Below, in pieces: positions 1 to 5,697 of a stretch of DNA of 6,253 nucleotides. Where the stretch lies: contig CANLGS010000274.1 in assembly GCA_947490035.1 (NCBI GenBank), forward strand, positions 1 to 6,253, in the 5' to 3' direction. Below the pieces are notes generated by a model, which ran no database searches, had not been told where the DNA came from, and worked only from the letters and a program-made list of their open reading frames with translations. The stretch's first letter is position 1. Each line of letters begins with the position of its first letter. The position numbers and the translations under genes were made by a program. The stretch is from Gemmataceae bacterium. GTDB lineage: Bacteria; Planctomycetota; Planctomycetia; Gemmatales; Gemmataceae.

Positions 1-108
1 CGGTCGCGGTTCACCAAAATCTCCGACAGCGCTCTTCCCGCTTGCGGGCCTCTCGCTAACATACTTATTCCCGTTCGGCCGCCGCCAACGGTTAACAGGA
101 CACGACGA
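1..108. other. Leader region upstream of rpsL
   Basis: No gene can be assigned here. Two of the three + strand frames stay open through the segment, but without a recognisable protein, so the tail of an upstream gene cannot be excluded. A short palindrome, CCCGCTTGCGGG at 37-48, could be a small hairpin with a CTTG loop. It is followed by an AT-richer stretch (57-70) where a promoter for rpsL could sit, but I find no convincing pair of -35 and -10 boxes. Confidence 0.3.
97..100 (+). promoter_or_regulatory. Shine-Dalgarno site of rpsL
   Basis: AGGA lies 8 nt before the ATG at 109, a good spacing for ribosome binding. It supports this ATG as the start of S12, as does the family-typical N-terminus MPTINQL. 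Confidence 0.65.
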
Positions 109-483
109 ATGCCGACGATTAATCAGTTGATCAAAAGCCCGCGCGTGCCGCAGCGCTCGAAGCCGAAACACCCGGCCATCCAGGGGTGCCCGCAGCGCCG
201 CGGCGTGTGTACCGTCGTCAAGACGATGACGCCGAAGAAGCCGAACTCGGCACTGCGCAAGGTGGCCCGCGTCCGGCTCTCCAACGGCATCGAAGTGACC
301 GCGTATATCCCCGGCGAAGGCCACAACCTGCAAGAACACTCGATCGTGCTGGTCCGCGGCGGTCGCGTCCGCGACTTGCCGGGCGTGCGCTACCACATCG
401 TCCGCGGCGTCCTCGACTCGCAGGGCGTGACGGAGCGCAAGCAGGCCCGCTCGAAGTACGGCACGAAGAAGGAAGGCAAGTAA
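109..483 (+). CDS. rpsL: 30S ribosomal protein S12
   Basis: Small-subunit protein S12 sits at the decoding centre and helps control accuracy of tRNA selection. The 124-residue product has the same length as E. coli S12 and carries the family signatures: MPTINQL at the start, CPQRRGVCT (27-35), [11 protein letters not shown] (41-51), [17 protein letters not shown] (62-78) and [13 protein letters not shown] (84-96), ending in a basic tail, [12 protein letters not shown]. Lys43, a classical streptomycin site, is kept. Asp89, the residue methylthiolated by RimO in E. coli, is also kept. Position 88 is Arg (codon CGC, 370-372) where E. coli has Lys; K88R is a known streptomycin-resistance change. 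The gene opens the str cluster and is separated from rpsG by a 137-nt spacer holding a paired hairpin repeat. Identification is certain; any resistance phenotype is inference. Confidence 0.98.
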   Translation: MPTINQLIKSPRVPQRSKPKHPAIQGCPQRRGVCTVVKTMTPKKPNSALRKVARVRLSNGIEVTAYIPGEGHNLQEHSIVLVRGGRVRDLPGVRYHIVRGVLDSQGVTERKQARSKYGTKKEGK

Positions 484-487
484 TCCG

Positions 488-609
488 GTAGGGTGGGTCG
501 AGCCGGCTTTGCGGCGAAGGCCCACCATCTGCCGACGCGGATACACATAGCCGGTCGCTCAGTGCTGGTGGGCCTTCGGCTCGCAAAGCCGAGCCTCGAC
601 CCACCCTAC
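488..609. repeat. REPIN-like pair of inverted GTAG-hairpin repeats
   Basis: Two related units face each other. The left unit (488-527) starts GTAG, then has outer arms GGTGGG (492-497) and CCCACC (521-526), with an inner stem GCCG/CGGC around the loop GCTTTG. The right unit (566-609) is the reverse complement of a slightly longer version whose inner stem is GGCTCG/CGAGCC with the same GCTTTG loop, and it ends in CTAC. The units can also pair with each other into one long stem around the 38-nt spacer 528-565. A GTAG foot plus imperfect palindrome, duplicated in inverse orientation, is the layout of REP/REPIN elements. The element fills nearly all of the rpsL-rpsG spacer and would be present in their shared transcript. 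Confidence 0.85.
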
Positions 610-610
610 A

Positions 611-617
611 AGAGAAG
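611..617 (+). promoter_or_regulatory. Ribosome binding site of rpsG, abutting the repeat
   Basis: The purine-rich AGAGAAG ends 3 nt before the ATG at 621 and begins 2 nt after the CTAC end of the REPIN-like element. It is close to the start codon and only partly matches the Shine-Dalgarno consensus. Folding of the adjacent hairpin could place a strong stem right next to it. Confidence 0.4.
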
Positions 618-620
618 ACA

Positions 621-1097
621 ATGGGTTCCAAAACACGCACCGCCAGTTACGACAAGCTCGCACCGGACACCCGGTACGGCTCGCTCCTGTTGAGCAAGTT
701 CATCAACTGCCTGATGCACGACGGCAAGAAGTCCGTCGCGACGCGGGTGGTCTACGACGCGCTCGATCAGATCAAGAAGCGCATGCCGGACGCGGACCCG
801 ATCAACGTCTTCACCGAAGCGCTGAGCAACATCAAGCCGTCGCTCGAAGTGCGTTCGCGTCGCGTCGGCGGTGCGAACTACCAGGTGCCGATGCAGGTGA
901 AGCCGAAGCGGGCCGAAAGCCTCGCGATCCGGTGGATTCTGGCCGCGATCCGCGCGAAAGCCGGGCGCCCCACGCACCTCCGCCTCGCCGAAGAACTCAT
1001 GGCCGCCTTCCAGCGCCAGGGCGAGGCGATGAGCAAGCGCGAGCAGACGATTAAGATGGCCGAGGCGAACAAGGCGTTCAGCCACTTCGCTTGGTGA
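621..1097 (+). CDS. rpsG: 30S ribosomal protein S7
   Basis: S7 is a primary 16S rRNA-binding protein that nucleates assembly of the 30S head and lies near the E-site. The 158-residue product is of normal bacterial length. Recognisable segments are YGSLLLSKFINCLMHDGKK (19-37), the highly conserved EVRSRRVGGANYQVPMQV (76-93), then AESLAIRWI (98-106) and a C-terminus REQTIKMAEANKAFSHFAW, close to the usual MAEANKAFAHYRW ending. The ATG at 621 gives the expected start and has a weak purine-rich site in front. The gene lies between two repeat-filled spacers (137 nt to rpsL, 159 nt to the EF-G gene), unusually loose for a str operon, where these genes are normally closely packed. In E. coli S7 represses translation of its own operon; nothing here shows whether that applies. 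Confidence 0.98.
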   Translation: MGSKTRTASYDKLAPDTRYGSLLLSKFINCLMHDGKKSVATRVVYDALDQIKKRMPDADPINVFTEALSNIKPSLEVRSRRVGGANYQVPMQVKPKRAESLAIRWILAAIRAKAGRPTHLRLAEELMAAFQRQGEAMSKREQTIKMAEANKAFSHFAW

Positions 1098-1118
1098 CGC
1101 GGCTGCGGACAGAAATTA

Positions 1119-1237
1119 GAGCCGCAGATGACGCAGAGAACGCAGATCAAGACAATAGAAGCGTGTTCTTTAACAACGTCTTCTGTCTCGATCTGCGTTC
1201 CTCTGCGTCATCTGCGGCTCTTCTTCTTTTTTGTTTA
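1119..1237 (+). terminator. Long hairpin repeat with T-tract, possible intrinsic terminator
   Basis: A left arm at 1119-1154 (starting GAGCCGCAGATG) is nearly the exact reverse complement of the right arm at 1184-1220, differing by one indel and one mismatch. The loop continues the pairing (AGAAGCG with CGTCTTCT, and TGTT with AACA), so 1119-1220 can form a single hairpin of about 100 nt with a CTTT loop. A T-rich tract, TTCTTCTTTTTTGTTT, follows at 1221-1236. That combination resembles a Rho-independent terminator for transcripts coming from rpsL-rpsG. The arms are built of roughly 9-nt units (CCGCAGATG, ACGCAGAGA, ACGCAGATC at 1122-1148), so the element is also a repeat. The structure is plain in the sequence; terminator function is inference. 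Confidence 0.6.
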
Positions 1238-1256
1238 GTGTTCCACTGGTGCGACG

Positions 1257-3377
1257 ATGGCGAAGAGTAAATCGGAAGACCTGACCCGCGTGCGGAACCT
1301 CGGCGTCATCGCGCACATCGACGCGGGCAAGACCACCACCACCGAACACATCCTGTTTTACTCCGGAGCGCTCCACAAACTCGGCGGCGTCGATTTAGGC
1401 ACGACCAAGACCGACTACGATGAGGAAGAACAGGCCCGCGGCATTACCATCTACTCGGCGTGCGTGCCGTTCGAGTGGTCCGGTTACACCGTCAACCTGA
1501 TCGACACGCCGGGGCACGTCGATTTCACCGCGGAGGTCGAACGCTCGCTGCGCGTCCTCGACGGCGCGGTGGTGGTGTTCGACGGGCAGAAGGGCGTTGA
1601 GGCGCAGTCGGAAACGGTGTGGCGGCAGGCGAACCGCTACGCCGTGCCGCGACTCGTGTTCATCAACAAGATGGACATAATCGGCGCGAATTTCGCGCGC
1701 GCGCTCGAATCCGTGAAGTCGCGGCTCACGCCCAACGCGGCGGAGCAGGGGCGCCCGGTGCCGATCGTTATTCCCATCGGGTCCGGGGGCGCGGCCGACA
1801 GCCGCACGCCGTTCAGCGGCGTGATCGACCTGATCGAGATGAAGGCGAAGTTCTTCGATCAAGGCGACCTCGGCAAGACGGTGCGCGTCGCGGACATCCC
1901 CGAAGAGAACCTGGACGAAGCGCAAACCTACCGCGAACAACTCTTCGACGTACTCACCGCGCACGACGAGAAGGACCTCATCACTTCGGCGGTTCTCGAC
2001 GGCAAAGACCCGGACCCCGCGAAGGTTAGGCAACTCGTGCGCGAGCAGTGCCTCGCGCGCATCATCTACCCCGTACTCGCCGGCAGCGGGCGCGAACACA
2101 TCGGCATTCAACCGCTGCTCGACGCGGTCACGCTCTACCTGCCGAGTCCGCTCGACCGGCCGCCGGTTGTCGGCACCGACCCGAAAGGCAAGAAGGAGCA
2201 GAAGCGGAAGCCGGACCCGAAGGAGCCGTTCTGCGGGCTGGTGTTCAAGGCGTCATGGCACCCGAACGGCAACCGGTTCTTCATCCGCGTGTACTCGGGC
2301 GTGATGAAGCCGAACATGCGGGCGTACAACCCCGGCAAGGACGTGAAGGAGAACGTCGCGAAGCTGTTCCACGTTCACGCGGACCCGGCGCGCGGGCTGG
2401 AAGAGATCGAGAGCGGCCCGGCCGGCGACATCGTGTGCGTCGTCGGCTTGAAGGACACCGTCACCGGCGACACGCTCTGCGAGACCGCGCACCCGATCCT
2501 GCTCGAAGCGATCACGTTCGCGGAAGCGGTGGTGAGTCAGTCCATCGAACCCGAAAGCGGCGCGGACAAGGACAAACTCAACCTCGCGCTCGAAGTGCTG
2601 CAACTCGAAGACCCGACGTTCAAGGTGAGGCCGAATGAGGGGCAGATCATGATGAGCGGCATGGGCACCCTGCACCTCGAAGTGAAGCGGCACCGGCTCG
2701 AACGCGACTTCCGACTAAAGGTCAAGGCGTATGCTCCGCGCGTGAGCTACCGCGAGATGCTGAAGGCGCCGCGCACCGTCGATGTCACGCTCGACCGGCT
2801 GGGCGACAAGTCCGCGTTCGCGGGGCTGAAGGTGTCGTTCACCAACTTCAAATCCGACAAGCCGGTCGCGGTGTTCAACGTGGTGAACACGGACGCGAAC
2901 CCGATCCCGGTGGCGTTCCTCGCGGCGGCCGAAGCAGCCCTACACGACTCGCTCCAGACCGGCGAAATCGGCATGCCGATGATGAACGCCCAGGCGCGCA
3001 TTCTGGACGCGCGCTTCGACCCGCAGTTGTCCACGGAGGACGCGTTCATCGCGGCGGCGATCAAGGCTTACCGCGAGGGGACGCAGGGCAACGTGTTGCT
3101 GCTCGAACCGATCATGAAGGTGACGGTGACGACGCCGAGCCAGTTCGTCGGTTCGATCCTCGGCGACCTGACGCGGCGCGGCGGGAAGATCGAGTCCCAG
3201 GATACGAGCGCGACCGGTGACATGGCGGAGGTGGTCGCGTTCGTGCCGCTGCGCGAGCTGTTCACCTACGCGAACGAGGTGCGCAGTTTGAGCCAGGGCC
3301 GCGCCGCACCGGGCATGGAACCGCACAGCTACGAACCCGCCCCGGACGCCGTGCTGCGGCAACTGATGGGGGAATGA
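1257..3377 (+). CDS. fusA: Translation elongation factor G, EF-G2-like
   Basis: A 706-residue translational GTPase of the EF-G family, in the fusA position after rpsG. The GTPase domain has AHIDAGKTT (19-27, P-loop), RGIT (61-64, switch I), DTPGH (83-87, with catalytic His87) and NKMD (137-140). The last guanine-binding motif, GSG (276-278), departs from the usual GSA. Domain II spans about 323-408 (FFIRVYSG, VGLKDTVTGDTLC), domain III about 412-487 (GMGTLHLE rather than GMGELHLE), domain IV about 492-610 and domain V about 612-690. Domain IV lacks the glycine-rich QSGGRGQYGH loop and has TLDRLGDKSAFAG (511-523) instead. The second tip loop reads LDARFDPQLSTED (583-595), with Asp588 roughly where translocases keep a key His. 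From memory, human mitochondrial EF-G2 (a recycling factor) has a similar TLDRTLGDK segment, so recycling with RRF is a plausible role; translocation is not excluded. There is no clear Shine-Dalgarno before the ATG. Family is certain; subtype is likely. Confidence 0.93.
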   Translation: MAKSKSEDLTRVRNLGVIAHIDAGKTTTTEHILFYSGALHKLGGVDLGTTKTDYDEEEQARGITIYSACVPFEWSGYTVNLIDTPGHVDFTAEVERSLRVLDGAVVVFDGQKGVEAQSETVWRQANRYAVPRLVFINKMDIIGANFARALESVKSRLTPNAAEQGRPVPIVIPIGSGGAADSRTPFSGVIDLIEMKAKFFDQGDLGKTVRVADIPEENLDEAQTYREQLFDVLTAHDEKDLITSAVLDGKDPDPAKVRQLVREQCLARIIYPVLAGSGREHIGIQPLLDAVTLYLPSPLDRPPVVGTDPKGKKEQKRKPDPKEPFCGLVFKASWHPNGNRFFIRVYSGVMKPNMRAYNPGKDVKENVAKLFHVHADPARGLEEIESGPAGDIVCVVGLKDTVTGDTLCETAHPILLEAITFAEAVVSQSIEPESGADKDKLNLALEVLQLEDPTFKVRPNEGQIMMSGMGTLHLEVKRHRLERDFRLKVKAYAPRVSYREMLKAPRTVDVTLDRLGDKSAFAGLKVSFTNFKSDKPVAVFNVVNTDANPIPVAFLAAAEAALHDSLQTGEIGMPMMNAQARILDARFDPQLSTEDAFIAAAIKAYREGTQGNVLLLEPIMKVTVTTPSQFVGSILGDLTRRGGKIESQDTSATGDMAEVVAFVPLRELFTYANEVRSLSQGRAAPGMEPHSYEPAPDAVLRQLMGE

Positions 3378-3390
3378 ACGTCGTTGTGGG

Positions 3391-3439
3391 GTAGGCCGCC
3401 GGCCTGCCGAAGCCAAGACAGGCCAGCGGCCTGTCCTAC
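3391..3439. repeat. Compact inverted GTAG-REP pair between convergent genes
   Basis: The segment begins GTAG (3391-3394) and ends CTAC (3436-3439). Read on the - strand, the right unit is GTAG followed by the perfect stem GACAGGCC/GGCCTGTC with a 3-nt loop. The left unit on the + strand is GTAGGCCGCCGGCCTG, the same unit with five bases (ACAGG) missing. The two also pair with each other. The element fills most of the 68-nt gap between the stops of the EF-G gene (3377) and the methyltransferase (3446), where its hairpins could act as a two-way transcript end, though no T-tract follows. Confidence 0.8.
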
Positions 3440-3445
3440 GACAGG

Positions 3446-4180
3446 TCAGGGGCGCTCCGCGAGCAGGAGCCAGCCGTACACGTTTCCCCCGCGCGCGGGC
3501 CGGCCGTCGGTGCCGATCGCGCTCACCTCTTTGACCCGAAAGCCCATCGAATCGACCAACCGTTCCGCGATCCGGCGCGTGAAGTGGTGCAGCGTCAGTG
3601 GGGCGCCGCCGTAGGCTTGTGACATCGCGATGTCACCGGCGCGGGCGGGCGCGAGGAAGTTCCTCAGCCGCTGACCCAACACTCGCTTCAACCCCAGCCC
3701 GCGAAAGAACCGGTTGTGGACGTGCAGCACGAACTTGCCGCCCGGCTTCAGCAATTGGAAGGCGTTCGCGAGTACCTTCGTGCGGTTCTCCGCGCCGCGC
3801 ACCATGCCGAGTGTGCTGAACAGGCACGCCGCGTAGTCGAACGACGCGGGCGGCAGCGCGGACAGATCAACGAGGTTCGCGTTCACCCACTCGACGTTCG
3901 TGTTGGCCCGCGCCTTCGCGAGCATCTCTTCGGACAAATCCACGCCGACGCAGTCGTAGCCCTTCGCCGCGAAGTGAGCGCACAACCGCCCGGTGCCGCA
4001 GCCCAGATCGACCAGCCGCCCCGGTGTCGGGAACGCGCGTTCGCAGAACGCGATGTCCGCCAGTGCGAGCGGCGACGCGCGCATCTGCTCGTCGTAACCG
4101 GCGACCATGTCGGCCGTGTGCAGGTAATCCCACAGCCCGCGGTCGACGCCGGGCGGCAGTTGCCAGTCGGGAATCGGCAT
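3446..4180 (-). CDS. Class I SAM-dependent methyltransferase
   Basis: A 244-residue soluble protein with the Rossmann-type methyltransferase core. Motif I is VDLGCGTGR (57-65), the glycine-rich loop that holds S-adenosylmethionine. GVDLSEEML (79-87) supplies the acidic residue (Asp81) expected to bind the ribose hydroxyls. A strand reading FDYAACLFSTLGM (114-126) matches motif IV, and LLKPGGKFVLHVHN (143-156) matches the usual 'LKPGG' turn and strand of the Methyltransf_11/25 type. The N-terminal 50 residues (LWDYLHTADMVAGYDEQM) and the C-terminal region (about 157-244) probably form the substrate lid; neither identifies a substrate. No signal peptide or membrane segment is visible. The ATG has no Shine-Dalgarno: the bases before it are the heptad repeat element. 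It is convergent with the EF-G gene and divergent from the enolase-superfamily gene, and neither context fixes its role. Small-molecule methylation is the likeliest guess. Confidence 0.9.
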   Translation of the reverse strand: MPIPDWQLPPGVDRGLWDYLHTADMVAGYDEQMRASPLALADIAFCERAFPTPGRLVDLGCGTGRLCAHFAAKGYDCVGVDLSEEMLAKARANTNVEWVNANLVDLSALPPASFDYAACLFSTLGMVRGAENRTKVLANAFQLLKPGGKFVLHVHNRFFRGLGLKRVLGQRLRNFLAPARAGDIAMSQAYGGAPLTLHHFTRRIAERLVDSMGFRVKEVSAIGTDGRPARGGNVYGWLLLAERP

Positions 4181-4271
4181 CAGTGTTCAGTTTTCAGTGT
4201 TCAGTGTTCAGAGCGGACAGAGGAATGGTATCCTGTCTTGACTGAACACTGAAAACTGAACACTGAAAACT
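4181..4271. repeat. Inverted heptad-repeat element filling the divergent spacer
   Basis: The left half (4181-4211) is a run of 7-nt units: CAGTGTT, CAGTTTT, CAGTGTT, CAGTGTT, then CAG. The right half (4242-4271) is the reverse complement of the same kind of array. Bases 4181-4204 and 4242-4265 are a perfect 24-bp inverted repeat. The centre carries a further short stem, GACAG(A)GGA (4215-4223) with TCCTGTC (4231-4237). The element takes up all 91 nt between the ATG of the methyltransferase (ends 4180, - strand) and the ATG at 4272, so any promoters and ribosome-loading sequences of both genes must lie inside it. I see no strong promoter boxes or Shine-Dalgarno sequence there. Confidence 0.88.
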
Positions 4272-5624
4272 ATGCGCAGCACCGACATCCGCGTCCGCGA
4301 CGTGTACTTCGAGTACGAGGACTTCCGCTACCGCACGCCCATCAAGTTCGGCGGGGTCGCGCTCGACCGCGTCACCGTGCTGAACGTGAAGATGGCCGTC
4401 GAAAGCGGCGCCGGCAAGACGGCGACCGGCAGCGGCTCGATGCCGCTGGGAAACGTGTGGGCGTTCCCGTCGCGCGTCCTCACCTACGACCAGACGCTCG
4501 GCGCGATGCGCTTCTTGGCGTCGCGCGTCGCGAGCGACTACAGCGGGTGCGGGCTAAGTGGTCACCCCATCGACATAACTCATAGGTTGGAGCCGGAACT
4601 GCTACTCGCGGGCAACGACTTCACCGCGCTGCACCAGTGGACCGAACCGGTGCCGAAGCTCGCGGTGCTGGTCGTCGCGTCCGCGTTCGACGCCGCACTT
4701 CACGACGCCTACGGCAAGCTGCACGGGCTGAACTGCTTCCACACGTACACGCCGGAGTTCCTGCCCAACGACCTCGGCGAGTACCTCGGCGCGGAGTTCG
4801 ACGGCCTCCGCCTTCACGACTTCGTTTCACCAGCGCCGAAGCCGCGAATGCCGCTTTATCACCTCGTAGGCGCGCTCGACCCGATCACGCCCGCGGACGT
4901 GACGAACCCCGTGGGCGACGGCATGCCCGAACACCTCGCGCAGTGGATCGCGCGCGACGGCCTCACGCACTTGAAGATCAAGCTCAACGGCGACGACATC
5001 GGTTGGGACGTGGACCGCTGCGTGCGCGTGAACGCGGTCGCGGAGGAGGTTCAGCGACAACGCGGTGTCACAACGTGGTGGTACTCGCTCGACTTCAACG
5101 AGCGGTGCCAAAACGTCGCGTACCTGATCGAGTTCCTGCGGCTGTTGAAGGACCGCGCCCCGGCAGCTTACGACCGCGTGCAGTACGTCGAGCAACCGAC
5201 CGCGCGCGACCTGAAGGCGCACCCCGAAAACAAGATGCACGAGGCCGCGAAGCTCAAGCCGGTCGTGATCGACGAATCGCTGCTCGACCTCGAAACGCTG
5301 AAGTTGTCGATGGAGATGGGCTACACCGGCGTCGCGTTCAAGGCGTGCAAGGGGCAGACGCAGACGCTGCTGTTGGCGGCGGCGGCGCAGAAGTACGGGC
5401 TGTTCCGGTGCGTGCAAGACCTGACGTGCGTGGGCGCGTCGCTGATTCACTCCGCGAGCGTCGCGGCGCACATCCCCGGCGTGGCCGCGATCGAATCGAA
5501 CGGCCGCCAGTACTGCCCGGTGGCGAACGCGCCGTGGGACGCGAAGTTCCCCGGCGTGTTCACGATCACCGACGGCACGATGAACACCGCGCTGCTGAAC
5601 GGCGTGGGCTTGGGCGCGGGGTGA
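4272..5624 (+). CDS. Enolase-superfamily enzyme, muconate lactonizing/epimerase type
   Basis: A 450-residue enzyme of the mandelate racemase/muconate lactonizing group. These enzymes take a proton from the carbon next to a carboxylate and stabilise the enolate with Mg2+. The barrel residues can be placed in order: KxK at Lys235-Ile-Lys237, metal ligands Asp274 (SLDFNE), Glu307 (YVEQPT) and Asp334 (VIDES), and a second-face lysine at Lys357 (AFKACKG). Lys237 plus Lys357 is the set of the MLE, o-succinylbenzoate synthase and dipeptide epimerase subgroup. The spacings fit B. subtilis Ala-Glu epimerase reasonably well (29, 28, 25 and 24 residues there; 37, 33, 27 and 23 here). About 75 extra residues lie before the KxK, in the capping domain and the linker, so the substrate cannot be predicted. 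The N-terminus (YRTPIKFGG) is family-like and supports this start, though the ATG follows the heptad repeat with no Shine-Dalgarno. Confidence 0.9.
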   Translation: MRSTDIRVRDVYFEYEDFRYRTPIKFGGVALDRVTVLNVKMAVESGAGKTATGSGSMPLGNVWAFPSRVLTYDQTLGAMRFLASRVASDYSGCGLSGHPIDITHRLEPELLLAGNDFTALHQWTEPVPKLAVLVVASAFDAALHDAYGKLHGLNCFHTYTPEFLPNDLGEYLGAEFDGLRLHDFVSPAPKPRMPLYHLVGALDPITPADVTNPVGDGMPEHLAQWIARDGLTHLKIKLNGDDIGWDVDRCVRVNAVAEEVQRQRGVTTWWYSLDFNERCQNVAYLIEFLRLLKDRAPAAYDRVQYVEQPTARDLKAHPENKMHEAAKLKPVVIDESLLDLETLKLSMEMGYTGVAFKACKGQTQTLLLAAAAQKYGLFRCVQDLTCVGASLIHSASVAAHIPGVAAIESNGRQYCPVANAPWDAKFPGVFTITDGTMNTALLNGVGLGAG

Positions 5625-5629
5625 TTCAG

Positions 5630-5697
5630 GTAGGTGCCGCTTGCCGAGCGGCACGGCTTCGCAAGTCCTGTCACTTCGCGTGTGCCCGTATCGCTCA
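5630..5697. repeat. Single GTAG-REP hairpin and flanking repeat-like sequence
   Basis: GTAG at 5630-5633 is followed directly by a perfect 8-bp stem, GTGCCGCT (5634-5641) and AGCGGCAC (5647-5654), with a 5-nt loop. The element starts 6 nt after the stop of the enolase-superfamily gene and could fold at the 3' end of its transcript, but has no T-tract. The bases up to about 5697 do not look coding on either strand and mark where the - strand TPR-like gene loses its coding character. The hairpin is certain; the outer limit of the element at 5697 is an estimate. Confidence 0.65.

Noticed and set aside
37..70. Promoter for rpsL (TTGCGG at 42-47 and the AT-rich stretch 57-70)
   Set aside because: No -10 box with acceptable match lies at 16-18 nt from the candidate -35, so it is not listed as a promoter.
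1395..2111. A 238-codon - strand frame inside the EF-G gene
   Set aside because: It lies wholly antisense to conserved GTPase-domain sequence and its composition is that of a shadow frame.
3446..4180. Methyltransferase as a ribosome-modifying enzyme because it neighbours translation genes
   Set aside because: It is on the opposite strand, convergent with the EF-G gene, and shows no RNA-binding domain; proximity alone is not evidence.
4229..4243. Promoter boxes in the divergent spacer (TATCCT on +, TTGACT on +)
   Set aside because: TTGACT lies downstream of TATCCT, and neither has a partner at proper spacing; probably chance.
4181..4271. Possible CRISPR array because of repeated short units
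   Set aside because: The units are 7 nt and contiguous, with no spacers, in inverted halves; no cas genes are nearby.
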